DNA of 64,000 bases from assembly GCF_042477335.2 (NCBI RefSeq), contig NC_091251.1, positions 28,536,501 through 28,600,500 on the forward strand, in the 5' to 3' direction. The position numbers and the translations under genes are program-made. Each line of letters begins with the position of its first letter. Within the stretch, counting starts at the first letter, position 1. Source of the DNA: Ovis canadensis. Its lineage: Eukaryota > Chordata > Mammalia > Artiodactyla > Bovidae. The notes under the pieces were generated by a model, which was not told where the DNA came from, searched no databases, and worked only from the letters and a program-made list of their open reading frames with translations. Below are positions 31,911-43,024 of the stretch, in pieces.

Positions 31911-33410
31911 TGTCAGTTGTTGTTCAGTATCCCAGTCATCTCCAACTCTGCAACCCCATGGACTGCAGCATGCCAGCTTCCCTGTCCTTCACCATCTCCC
32001 GGAGCTTGCTCAACACATGTCCATTCAGTCAGTGATGACATCCAACCATCTCATCCTCTGTCATCCCCTTCTCTTCCTGCCTTCAATCTTTCCCAGTATC
32101 AGGGTCTTTTCCAGTGATGTTGGCTCTTCGCATCAGGTGGCCAAAGTATTGTAGTTTCAGCTTCAGCATCAGTCCTTCCAATGAATATTCAGGATTGATT
32201 TCCTTTAGGATAGACTGGTTTGATCTCCTTGCAGTCCAAGGGACTCTCAAGAGTCTTCTCCAACACCACAATTCAGAAGCATCAATTCTTTGACACTCAG
32301 CTTTCTTTACGGTCCAAATCTCACCTTCATACATGACTAATGGAAAAACCATAGCTTTGACTATATGGATCTTTGTCGGCAAAGTAATGTCTCTGCTTTT
32401 TAATATGCTGTCTAGGTTTGGCATAGTTTTTCTTCCAAGGATCAAGCATCTTTTAATTTCATGGCTGCAGTCACCATCTGCAGTGATTTGGGAGCCCAAG
32501 AAAATAAAGTCTGTCACTGTTTCTATTCTCCGTCTATTTGCCATGAAGTGATGGGACTGGATGCCGTGATCTTAGTTTTTAAAATGTTGAGTTTTAAGCC
32601 AGTTTTCTTTCATCAAGAGGCTCTTTAGTTCCTCTTTGCTTTCTACCAGAAGAGTGGTGTCATCTGCATATCTAAGGTTTTTGATATTTCTCTCTGCAGT
32701 CTTGATTGCAGCTTGTGCTTCATCCAGCCCAGCATTTTGCATGATGTACTCTGCATCTAAGTTAAATAAGCAGGGTAACAGTATACAGCCTCGATGTACT
32801 TCTTTCGATTTGGAACCAGTCTGTTGTTCCATGTCTGGTTCTAACAATTGCTCTTTGACCTGCATACAGATTTCTCAGGAGGCAGGTCAGGTGGTCTGGT
32901 ATTCCTGTCTCTTTCAGAATTTTCCACAGTTTGTTGTGATCCATGCATTTGAAAGGCTTAGTGTAGTGAATGAAGCAGAAGTGGATGTTTTTTTGGAATT
33001 CTCTTGCTTTTTTGGTGATCCGATGGATGCTGGCAATTTGATCTCTGGTCCCTCTGCCTTTTCTAAATCCAGCTGGAACATCTAGAAGTTCTCGGTTTAT
33101 ATACTGTTAAAGCGTAGCTTGGAAAATTTTGAGCATTGCTTTGCTAGCATGTGGGCTTCCCTGGTGGCTCAGATGGTAAAGTGTCTGCCTACAATGCGGG
33201 AGACTCGGGTTCGATCCCTGGGTTGGGAAGATCCCCTAGGAGAAGGAAATGGCAACCCACTCCACTACTCTTGCCTGGAAAATTCCATAGATGGAGGAGC
33301 CTGGTAGGCTACAGTCCATGGGGTTCCAAAGAGTTGGACACAACTGAGCGACTTCATTTTGCTAGCATGTTAAATGAGTGCAATTATGATGTAGTTTGAA
33401 CATTCTTATC
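31911..33410 (-). mobile_element. RTE-BovB LINE with nested Bov-tA
   Basis: About 1.3 kb of antisense BovB. Frames on the minus strand (32083-32544, 32572-32865) include NLRYADDTTLLVESKEELKS and KRCLILGRKTMPNLDSILKS, so YADD is kept but the ORF is broken. The 5' side continues past the RT N-terminus to GTAGTTTGAACATTC. A Bov-tA sits at 33153-33357. Confidence 0.9.
33153..33357 (+). mobile_element. Bov-tA SINE with perfect target duplication
   Basis: Intact Bov-tA starting GGGCTTCCCTGGTGGCTCAG. TTTGCTAGCATGT is exact at 33140-33152 and 33358-33370, both copies being BovB sequence. Confidence 0.93.
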
Positions 33411-34204
33411 AATGAGGTGTATTAATCTCAGTGTCTGTTTCAGTTAGGCTTCTTTTATCTCTAAGTATCAGAAAGCCCAATTCAAACAGCCTCACCCAAT
33501 AAGGAGATTTATAACATAACTGGAAGTCCAGAAGCACAGTAGGTTTCAGAATTAGTTGGTCATTACTTTAATGAAGACACCAAGGATTTAGATTCTTTCC
33601 ATTGTTCTACTCTGCTCTCCATAATGCTGGCTTTGTACCAAACAGGATTCTCTTTGTAGTTGTCTGATGGGTTGCCAGGAAGGAACCATATGTTCTACAA
33701 ATAAGAAACAATCTGGCTTCCTCTTATCAGAAAGGACAAACTTAACCAGAAGCTGCCATAAAACTTCTTTTCATATTTCATTGGCACAGTTTCTCTTCAC
33801 TTCTGAATCAGTTTCTGGCAGTGCGACAGGCCTACCTCTGAGCTGAAGTCAGTTCCCCAGGTCACTGCCGCTGAGAGTTGAATGGCATTGAAATAGATAG
33901 TGAAGCAGTCACAGTGTCTACTTTAGTTGTGTCCTAGTGTTCTGAGGTTTTTAAATTAGTCCTTTTTCCTTTATATTTCTATAATGATTCAAAATATGCT
34001 TAGTCATATATACTGGTATAGTTGCCCATGTTCAGAGCTTTCTATCATATAAAGCAATACAGCTATTTTTAAGCATTTCTGTCTATAAAAAGAGAAAAAC
34101 AAGAATAATGAAAGGACTGAAGATAGTTGGCGAATTTGAATCTCTGTCTCATTGATACCCATAATGTTTAACCTTTTTCACCTTCAGGTAATTGCCTTAT
34201 TTAC
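33411..34204. other. Intronic DNA, possible old DNA-transposon or LTR remnant
   Basis: 33440-33830 (TTTATCTCTAAGTATCAGAAAGCCC, GGAGATTTATAACATAACTGG) looks like an ancient dispersed repeat, family not identified. No exon is supported. Confidence 0.35.
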
Positions 34205-35562
34205 TGGAAAAGGTCAGTTTTCATTCCAATTCCAAAGAAAGGTAATACAAAAGAATGCTCAAACTACCACACAATTGCACTCATCTCACATGCTAGTAAA
34301 GTAATGCTCAAAATTCTCTAAGCCAGGCTTCAGCAATACGTAAACCTTGAACTTCCTGATGTTCAAGCTGGTTTTAGAAAAGGCAGAGGAACCAGAGATC
34401 AAATTGCCAACATCTGCTGGATCATGGAAAAAGCAAGAGAGTTCCAGAAAAACATCTATTTCTGCTTTATTGACCATGCTAAAGCCTTTGACTGTGTGGA
34501 TCACAATAAACTGTGGAAAATTCTGAAGGAGATGGGAATACCAGACCAGCTGACCTGCCTCTTGAGAAATCTGTCTGCAGGTCAGGAAGCAACAGTTAGA
34601 ACTGGACATGGAACAACAGACTGGTTCCAAATAGGAAAAGGAGTACGTCAAGGCTGTATATTGTCATCCTGCTTATTTAACGTATATACAGAATACATCA
34701 TGAGAAACACTAGACTGGAAGAAACACAAGCTGGAATCAAGATTGCCGGGAGAAATATCAATAACCTCAGATATGCAGATGACACCACCCTTATGGCAGA
34801 AAGTGAAGAGGAACGAAAAAGCCTCTTGATGAAAGTGAAAGAGAAGAGTGAAAAAGTTGGCTTAAAGCTCAACATTCAGAAAACGAAGATCATGGCATCC
34901 GGTCCTATCACTTCATGGGAAATAGATGGGGAAACAGTGGAAACAGTGTCAGACTTTATTTTGGGGGGCTCCAAAATCACTGCAGATGGTGACTGCAGCC
35001 ATGAAATTAAAAGACACTTACTCCTTGGAAGAAAAGTTATGAACAAACTAGATAGCATATTAAAGAGCAGGGACATTACTTTGTCGACTAAGGTCCGTCT
35101 AGTCAAGGCTATGGTTTTTCCTGTGGTCATGTGTGGATGTGAGAGTTGGACTGTGCAGAAGGCTGAGCGCCGAAGAATTGATGCTTTTGAACTGTGGTGT
35201 TGGAGAAGACTCTTGAGAGTCCCTTGGACTGCAAGGAGATCCAACCAGTCCATCCTGAAGGAGATCAACCCTGGGATTTCTTTGGAAGGAAGATGCTAAA
35301 GCTGAAGCTCCAGTATTTTGGCCACCTCATGCAAAGAGTTGACTCATTAGAAAAGACTCTGATGCTGGGAGGGATTGGGGGCAGGAGGAGAAGGGGACGG
35401 CCAAGGATGAGATGGCTGGATGGCATCACGGACTTGATGGACGTAAGTCTGAGTGAACTCCGGGAGATGGTGATGGACAGGGAAGCCTGGCGTGCTGCGA
35501 TTCATGGGGTCGCAAAGAGTTGGACATGACTGAGCGACTGAACTGAACTAAACTGAACCATT
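34205..35562 (+). mobile_element. RTE-BovB LINE with the longest RT frame in the window
   Basis: A 291-aa frame (34424-35299) spans most of the BovB RT: FIDHAKAFDCVDHNKLWK (motif A), GVRQGCILSSCLFNVYTEY (motif B region) and NNLRYADDTTLMAESEEERK (YADD, motif C). A short deletion near 35290 shifts the frame, and the C-terminal part continues in another frame (35194-35529) to the 3' end TGAACTGAAC. Upstream of 34424 a stop (CTAAGCC) breaks the ORF, and the endonuclease domain is missing, so it cannot be autonomous. Confidence 0.92.
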
Positions 35563-35639
35563 TACATGGAGACTTTAGTGATTCGATTTGAATCTCCTTT
35601 CTCTCTTAAAAAGTTGCCTGGAGCATTGTGATAAAATAG

Positions 35640-35862
35640 AAAGTGAACTGGATTATGATTAAGGTTCTGTTTAATCCTAACTTCACTACTTTCTAGTTTT
35701 GTGTTTATGGACAGATCACTTCATCTCTCAGACCTTCAACTGTCTTCTCTATAAGCTGAGATAATAGTACCTGTCTTCTCACCGAATTGTTCTTATAGGA
35801 GTTTAGTGATGTGATTTTCAGTTCAAGAGATTGAGTACAGAGTAGCATACAGTTGTAATTGT
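35640..35862 (+). mobile_element. MIR SINE
   Basis: TTCACTACTTTCTAGTTTTGTG, CAGATCACTTCATCTCTCAG, TAAGCTGAGATAATAGTACC and AGTTTAGTGATGTGA follow the MIR core and 3' part. Confidence 0.65.
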
Positions 35863-36021
35863 TTTAATTATTACATTAACTAAAAAGAGTTAAAGGGAGG
35901 GAAACCTACATAAAAAATGAATAATCGATCTTAGACACTAAGTATTCACGACGTATCAGTCGATGATAAGGGATGTGTGTGTGTTGTGCTAAGTTGTTCA
36001 GCTGTGACTGACTGTTTTGTC

Positions 36022-36238
36022 TTTGTTGTTCAGTCGCTCCGTGTCCAATTCTTTGTGATCCCATGGGCTGCAGCACGCCAGGTTTCCGTGTCCTTCACCA
36101 TTTCCTGGAGTTTACTCAAAGTCATGTCCCTTGAGTTGGTGATGCCATCCAATCATCTCATTCTCTGTCGTCCCCTTCTCCTCCCGCCTTCAGTCTTTCT
36201 CAGCATCAGGGTCTTTTCCAGTGAGTCGGCTCTTCGGG
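36022..36238 (-). mobile_element. BovB 3'-end segment of a chimeric insertion
   Basis: Antisense BovB terminus from TTGTTGTTCAGTCGCTCCGT to CCAGTGAGTCGGCTCTTCG, where it joins a Bov-tA body directly. Confidence 0.8.
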
Positions 36239-36405
36239 TCACTAGGCTCTTTCGTCCATGGAATTTTCCAGGCAAGAATACTGGAGTGGGTTGTCCTTTC
36301 CTACTCCAGGGAGTCTTCCTGACTCAGGCATCCAGCCCATGTCTCTTGCGTCCCCTGCGTTGGCAGGCAGATTTTTTTACTGCTGGCCTACTTGGGAATC
36401 CCAAG
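36239..36405 (-). mobile_element. Bov-tA head and partial body fused to BovB
   Basis: Antisense BovA part (CATGGAATTTTCCAGGCAAG, TACTGGAGTGGGTTGTCC) and the reversed tRNA head to about GGGAATCCC. Its own 3' part is absent and is replaced by the BovB terminus at 36022-36238. Confidence 0.8.
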
Positions 36406-37275
36406 GGATGGGTATAACTATTTTCAAATTAGATGCTTAATGGATAAAATAGGTATTATAGAACAGCTATTTGAATACTTGATTCTACCTAGTGTATCCT
36501 ACCACTACTTTTCAAGTAAGTATTCCCCAGATTTTTTTTACTTCAAATTTTTGCTATGGTTTTTTGGGTCAAAGATGTTTTTGAAGATACCAACTATGGA
36601 GTACAATTGTAAACTAAAGTGCTTTATGTGGCTTGGAGGGTATGATGGATATATTTATTTACTCCAGTTATTGACTTTTTTCTCATATGAACTTTGTTGT
36701 CTTCCTTTCTTGGTAAGAACTCTGAGGTTTCACACAGAAATGTGGGTGGAATTCTGTTATTACTAAAGGAGATGTCACATATCATTGCTGAGAACTTTAA
36801 AAATCAAAACTTTGCATTTGAAGTTGAATGAAGTTAAGATGATCCTAAGGAATTTGACTTTTAAGATAACTAATATATTTATCATGTCTTAGTTAATGTA
36901 CATATTGAACTTGAATATGTTAATAAATTGTAGAGTATTAAATATAGTTTCTCTTTTTTCTTATTACTCTTGGTGAAACAAAGCATTTGTGCTTCTTCAA
37001 TTGATATCATTCACCTTTTTGTTTTAAGGTAGTTGCCTTTAAAAATAAGAAAGAAAATGTACATTTACCCACAAATTTTCTCTTTTAAGTGTTCTTCATT
37101 CCTTTGTATAGAGTCACATTTTTGTCTACTATCATTTTTCTTATGCAAAAATTTTTCCTCAGCATTTTTTATTGTCCGTGTCTGATGGTGACAGATTCTT
37201 TCACTTATTTCTTTGTCTGAAAAAGTATGTCATCAACATTGCAGAAAGATGTCTTAGCTAGGTACTTAATTTTAG
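36406..37275. other. Intronic AT-rich DNA
   Basis: A 124-aa frame (36392-36766) starts within the SINE head and runs into AT-rich DNA. It has no domain and I regard it as chance. Nothing else is recognised. Confidence 0.4.
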
Positions 37276-37480
37276 TGTGTCAGGAGTCTCCAGGACTGCC
37301 TTTGGTGTGGTGGTTCACCAGGAGGACTCTCAGGATTGAACATATAGTTGTACTCAGGATTTATTATAGTGAAAAGATGTAAAGCCAGATTAGCAAAGGG
37401 CAAAAGTCCATGGATAAAGTCTGGAGAAAACAAAACACAAACTTCCAGAATTGTTCTCCCAGTAGAGTCACGTAGAACAT
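37276..37480 (-). mobile_element. Possible ERV LTR remnant
   Basis: GTTGTACTCAGGATTTATTATAGTGAAAAGATG, GCAAAGGGCAAAAGTCCATG and GAATTGTTCTCCCAGTAGAGTCACG resemble an old ERV LTR in antisense. Family not certain. Confidence 0.4.
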
Positions 37481-37795
37481 TTTGTTGTCTTCTGGTTTGC
37501 AGACCTTTTGAGGAGAAATCTGTGATGATTCTTATCTTTATTGTACGTGAATTCCTTGAACTTCTTTGAAATGTGTTTGTGGTTTTCACAAATTGACATT
37601 TTCTCCACCATTATTTTTTCCAGAGCTGCCCTACCTCTTTTGTCTTCATGCTTCAGTTAAACATGTTAGATGGCTTACTGTCCCTTAAGTTACTGAGACT
37701 GTTCATTTTGGGGAAGGGGATGTCTTTTTTTCCCCTTTATCTACTTTTTTTGAGTAGTTTTTTTCCTGTGTCTTTTAGTTTACTAATCTTTTGCA

Positions 37796-37946
37796 GACTT
37801 CCCTGGTGGCTAAGATGATAAAGAATCTGCCTGCAATGCAACAAACCTAGATCGGGAAGATCCCCTGGAGAAGGATATGTGAACACACACCAGTATCGCC
37901 TGGAGAATTCCATGGAAAGAGGAGCCTGGTGGGCTATAGTCCATGG
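37796..37946 (+). mobile_element. Bov-tA SINE, 3' truncated
   Basis: GACTTCCCTGGTGGCTAAGA to GGGCTATAGTCCATGG, where a second SINE head begins. Confidence 0.8.
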
Positions 37947-37992
37947 CTTCTCAGGTGGCCCTAGTGGTAAAGGGCCCACTTTCAGGCAGAAA
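37947..37992 (+). mobile_element. Second Bov-tA-like tRNA head
   Basis: CTTCTCAGGTGGCCCTAGTG GTAAAGGGCCCAC is a tRNA-like head alone, directly after the truncated SINE. Confidence 0.6.
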
Positions 37993-38210
37993 GCTGAAGG
38001 ACTGTCTCATTTACTACCCTTTTAGGGCGGTAGTCTGAGATTGCAGTATCCCTTTGTTCAGCATCAGAAAATAATTGTTTTCAATATTTTTTATAATTTC
38101 TAGTTGTTTACACAGAAGGGTAATTTCAGATCCTTTTTTCATATCCAAAATGGAAATCTCCCTGTAAGCACTAAACTTTTACGTTTTCACTATAAACTTT
38201 TCCTTTTTCT

Positions 38211-38568
38211 TTTTTTAATATAAATTTATTTATTTTAATTGGAGGTTAATTACAATATTGTATTGGTTTTGCCACGTATCAACATGAATCCGCCACAGGT
38301 ATACATGTGTTCCCCGTCCTGAACCCCCCTCCCTCCTCCCTTCCCGTACCATCCCTCTGGGTCATCCCAGTGCACCAGCCCCAAGCATCCAGTATCATGC
38401 ATCGAACCTGGACTGGCAATTCGTTTCATATATGATATTGTACATGTTTCAATGCCATTCTCCCAAATCATCCCACCCTCTCCCTCTCCCACAGAGTCCA
38501 AAACACCCATACAGTATACTAACGCATATATATGGAATTTAGAAAGATGATAACAATAACATTGTATG
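38211..38568 (-). mobile_element. L1 3'-end insertion with 5' inversion
   Basis: 38211-38508 is the L1 3' UTR in antisense, from the A/T-rich tail to AGAGTCCAAAAC. 38509-38568 is the adjacent upstream L1 segment in sense orientation (ATACAGTATACTAACGCATA, GATAACAATAAC). The duplication CTTTTCCTTTTTCT is exact at 38197-38210 and 38569-38582. This is the twin-priming signature. Confidence 0.9.
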
Positions 38569-38582
38569 CTTTTCCTTTTTCT

Positions 38583-40155
38583 AAGGCAACTTTATTTCAG
38601 AATATATGCAAAAATGTCAAGCCTCTCCTACTCTTTTCTTACTGTGCTCAGAAGATAACCATGATGAATGTGATCAGGATATCAGACTTCAAATTCTGCT
38701 CAGGTTCTTGCTATAGGCACAAAATCTGCTCTGCCTTTGATGATTATATGTATCTCTCATAGTAGATTGGGGCTCTAAATAGAGTGAGGCAAATGGGGCA
38801 TTTAGGGTACAAAATGTATGGAGGCACTCACACTCAGGTGCCAGCCCTACACTTGAACAGCCGTTGGAATCAGTGCCTCCTTAAATTTTGTGCTGCTGCA
38901 TACCTTGCTTTCTTCACTTTATTTTAGGCTTTACATGGGATATTCCAGACAAAGATCATTTTCATTACCCAGGACCTTGGTTCAAAATCACTATTAAGTC
39001 TAGATCATGTATTTCCTTTAGTGTAGGTTTCAGGTTTTTTTTTTTTTTAAATCTTCATAATTATTTTAACTTCTCTCCAGCCACTTATTTTCTTGAAGGA
39101 ACTGTAATAAAGTCTAATGTAACATGTCAGTTCCTCAGGATTGGCTGAGAAATGAAAGAAAGAAAAGAGTATCTGAGGTGGCAAATACTGTTCCATAGAG
39201 CCAACCATGTATACTGAAGGCTTACATATTTTTAGGTTAGTCTGTCCTGGCCCTTGAAATGGATGGCTCTCCTCACCTGGGCCAGATTCTGTTAGTGCCA
39301 TGTGTGCTATTACCCGCTGGGCTTGCAACCTTATTTGCAGTTTGAGAGTTCCAAGTCAGCCTATCTTGGCTTCAGAAATGAGTCTTGTTTCTAGCAGGAG
39401 AATTTTAATCAGAGCCAGAGACACAGTTATGCTCTGATGATGAGAAAAATAAAGCTTTTGATCTCACATGGAATGTACTCTTTTTGAGTTCTTTTGACTT
39501 TTGACCTATTGTTGGATTGCTTTATGGTACAGCTGAAATGTAAAAGGAATTCCTCTTTCTTAATTTTGGAATATTAGAGAAGACTAGTAGGAAATACAGG
39601 TGAAATGAGTCATGGGGCCATGTGTTTATCTGAAACTGAGCTAAGCCTTAGAGAGAAGGCAAAAAACATTCATTCTTATATTTTTCAGTCTAGATTTCTA
39701 GGGTTAGTCAGATATGAATCTAGTGTGAGTTATAGTGATAGTAAGTGATTTTACCTGAAATGGCCTCTGTTAAATGGCTTCCTGTCTGGTGCAGTAGTCT
39801 TAGGTATCTATTTGATGGTTCAGAGGTTCTAAAACATTGAACTTGTGGTTCAGAGGTTCTAAAACATTGAACTTGTATGCACAGAATAAACAGTATCATG
39901 TTACTACTGCTTTGGATCCTATATTTTCTTTAATTGATTATTATTGATTTCTTGTTTTGTTTTTTTCCTTTTTTTCTCTCCAAGAATATTAGTACATTTG
40001 TACCATCTTCAAAGCACTTTAATAATAGATTGGAATGTAAAAATCCCCAATCTTGAAGGAAGGTGCTTTTACAGTCATGTTTTTATAGACTTATGCAGTG
40101 GTACCTTTCTTTAATTGTTGAGTGAAATAATACATCATTATGGTAGAAAACAGTG
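38583..40155. other. Intronic DNA, mostly unannotated
   Basis: Contains a T-run (39037-39048) and a 30-bp tandem duplication (39816-39875). Frames at 38532-38762, 38888-39148 and 39047-39328 show no domain or paired splice sites. Confidence 0.4.
39816..39875 (+). repeat. Perfect 30-bp tandem duplication
   Basis: Two identical 30-bp units abut at 39816-39845 and 39846-39875; each starts TGGTTCAGAGG and ends TTGAACTTG. Confidence 0.95.
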
Positions 40156-40159
40156 GACT

Positions 40160-40385
40160 TAGATTTGAAAGAACTGAGTTTAGTCAAGGTTGAGCCACTT
40201 ACAGCTTTGTGACCTTGAGCAAGTCAGTTAATCTCTTTGAGACTCAAAATTTTTTCCATCTGTAAAAAGTGTAAGTATGTGGGAGAGGTTATGATAATAT
40301 CTGTCTGCTTATTATACTTGTCAGTATGAAGATCATAAATAAAGATGTGAAAGCACTTTGGAAAATGTGTAAAACACTACAAATA
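40160..40385 (+). mobile_element. MIR SINE
   Basis: CAGCTTTGTGACCTTGAGCAAGTCAGTTAATCTC, TCCATCTGTAAAAAGTG and ATGTGAAAGCACTTTGGAAA follow the MIR consensus over about 220 bp. Confidence 0.8.
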
Positions 40386-40589
40386 AAAATGTAAAACTAT
40401 ATTTATAAAATTTATGTATCTCAGTTCAATTAAGTCCTGTTCTTTGGGAGACTATGTGAGTATAGTTTCATCTAGATAGTTTTTTTTATCACCTATAGTT
40501 TATAAAAAGGAAAATAAAGAAGATGTAGGTTAGGAAATGGATGGAAAACATATGATGATGTCTTAGGTAAAGGTTATAAGTTATCTATA

Positions 40590-40800
40590 GGACTTCCCAG
40601 GTAGCTCAGCGGTAAGGAATCCACCTGCCAATGCAGGAGGTATGGGTTTGATCCCTGGGTTTGGAAGAAACCCTGGAGAATGAAATGGCAACTCACTGCA
40701 GTATTCTTGCCTGGAAAATCCCAATGATAGAGGAACCTGGTGAGTTACAATCCTTGGGGTTGGGAAAGAGTTCACAAATTAGTGACTGAACAACAACAAT
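40590..40800 (+). mobile_element. Bov-tA SINE with (AAC)n tail
   Basis: GGACTTCCCAGGTAGCTCAG to TTAGTGACTGAACAACAACA. An ATAAGTTA pair close to both ends (40576-40583, 40799-40806) may be a partial target duplication. Confidence 0.85.
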
Positions 40801-40919
40801 AAGTTACTGATGAGAAGATTTATAAAATCTCCCCCCAAAATTTTTTTCCCACTAATACAATTTGATTGAAAGTTTTACTTACCCTCTTTTTTACTCCTAC
40901 AGTTTGTAAATTCTTTTTT

Positions 40920-42370
40920 CAAATTTCGTGTGACGTACTCTGCATCTAAGTTAAATAAGCAGGGTGACAATATACAGCATTGATGTGCTCCTTTCCCAAT
41001 TTGGAACCAGTCCATTGTTTCATGTCTGGTTCTAACAGTTGCTTCTTGACCCGCATACAGATTTCTCAGGAGGCAGGTAAGGTAGTCTGGTATTCCCATC
41101 TCTTGAAGAAAATTCAAGAGAAATTTCACATTTTGTTGTGATCCACACAATCAAAGGCTTTGGCACAGTCAGTAAAGCAAAAGTAGATATTTTTCTGAAA
41201 TTCTCTTGCTTTTTTCTGAGATCCAATGGCTGTTGGCAATTTGATCTCTGGTTCCTCTGCCTTTTCTAAATCCAGCTTGAACATCTGGAAGTTCTTAATT
41301 CATATACTGTTGAAGCCTGGCTTGGAGAATTTTGAACATTACTTGCTAGCATGTGAGATGAGTGCAGTTGTGCAGTAGTTTGAACATTCTTTAGCATTGC
41401 CTTCCTTTGGGATTGGAATGAAAACTAACACTTTCCAATCCTGTGGCCACTGCTGAGTTTTCCAAATTGGCTGGCATATTGAGTGTAGCACTTTCACAGC
41501 ATCATCTTTTAGGACTTGAAATAGCTCAGCTAGAATTCCATCACTTCCACTAGCTTTGTTTGTAGTGATGCTTCCTAAGGCCCACTTGAGTTTGGACTCC
41601 AGGATGTCTGGCTCTAGGTGAGCGATCACACCATCATGGTTATCTGGGTCATTAAGATCTTTTTTGTATAGTTCTGTGTATTCTTGCCACCTCTTCTTAA
41701 TAACTTCTGTGAGGTCCATACCATTTCTGTCCTTTAGTGTGCCCTTCTTTGCATGAAATGTTCCTTTGGTATCTCTAATTTTCTTGAAGAGATCTCTAGT
41801 CTTTCCCATTCTGTTGTTTTCCTCTGTTTCTTTGCATTGATCACTGAGGAAGGCTTTCTCATATATCCTTGATTTTCTTTGGAACTCTGCATTCAAATGG
41901 GTATATCTTTTCTTTTCTTCTTTGCCCTTAGCTTGTCTTCTTTTCCCAGCTATTTGTAAGGCTTCCTCAGACAGCCATTTTTCCTTTTTGCATTTCCTTT
42001 TCTTGGTGATGGTCTTGATCACTGCTGCCTATACAGTGTCACAAACCTCCATCCATAGTTCTTCAGGCACTCTATCAGATCTAATCCCTTAAATCTATTT
42101 CTCACTTCCACTCTTATAATCATAATGGATTTGATTTAGGTTATACCTGAGTTGTCTAGCGGTTTTTCCTACTTTCCTCAGTTTAAGTCTGAATTTGTCA
42201 ATAAGGAGTTCATGATCTGAGCCACAGTCAGCTCCTGGTCTTGTTTTTGCTGACTGTTATAGGGCTTCTCCATCTTTGGCTGCAAAGAATATAATCAGTC
42301 TGATTTTAGTATTGACCATCTGGTGATATCAATGCCATAAGCAGTGCATTTTTTGGGCAAAACTGTGTTA
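40920..42370 (-). mobile_element. RTE-BovB LINE, internal part with an intact 227-aa frame
   Basis: Antisense BovB lacking its 3' end. The RT part at 40875-41150 carries NLYAGQEATVRTRHETMDWF and GAHQCCILSPCLFNLDAEYV (the usual GCILS is CCILS). The long minus frame 41339-42022 covers the linker before the RT, with KKIRDTKGTFHAKKGTLKDR and WKVLVFIPIPKEGNAKECSN. 42023-42370 matches the endonuclease C-terminal side. The RT catalytic YADD is outside the fragment. Confidence 0.88.
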
Positions 42371-43024
42371 TCCACAACACTCTCCAACATTAAACAAAAT
42401 AGACATAACTTTGACTTCAAAACTCTGACTTCAGTGGAACTTTGTGAAGATTTTACCTTTTAATTTGAAAAGGGAAACCATTGGAGTCTTTGAGCAGAGT
42501 GGTCACATGGCCTGTCTTATGTTTTTTAAGGATTACCATTGGTGGGCAAATTGAGGGTTAAGGCAGAAATAGATCATTTAGGAGACTAAAAGTGAACTTG
42601 ATAGCAGTGGAGATGATAATAAATGCTTGATTAAAGGTAAAGCCAAGCGGTTTTGCTGATAGATAAGAGATAAGAAGCAGAAGGAGAGAGAAGCTAGGGC
42701 CTACACTTGATTTTTGGTCTGAGCTACTAGAAGCTTAGTGTTTTTGTTTGCTAAGATGGGAAAGACTGTGGAAGAGGAGCAGGTTTGTGAGTGGGGTTAT
42801 GGTAAGGTTAATTGGAAGTTTGGTTTTGAACATGTTAAAAAAAATGTTGAGGTGAAAAATGTTGAGTAGGTAGTTGGTTGTACTAGAGGACAGTTATGGA
42901 GAGAGGAATAGGCTAGTTATCTACCTATAAATAATTTTGAGAATCATCAGTTTGTGGGTGGTAATAAAGACCTCAGACTGGAGGAGCCCATGAAGGGAGT
43001 GAGTACAGATGGAAGTATTCTGCA

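Noticed and set aside
34180..34205. ACCTTTTTCACCTTCAG as a splice acceptor
   Set aside because: A good pyrimidine tract and AG, but a BovB copy starts about 20 bp downstream and no donor follows in unique DNA.
36392..36766. 124-aa open frame
   Set aside because: It begins inside a Bov-tA head and continues through AT-rich intronic DNA, with no domain.
38888..39148. Possible exon after TTTATTTTAG
   Set aside because: The frame continues into a T-run without a convincing donor, and the peptide has no recognisable domain.
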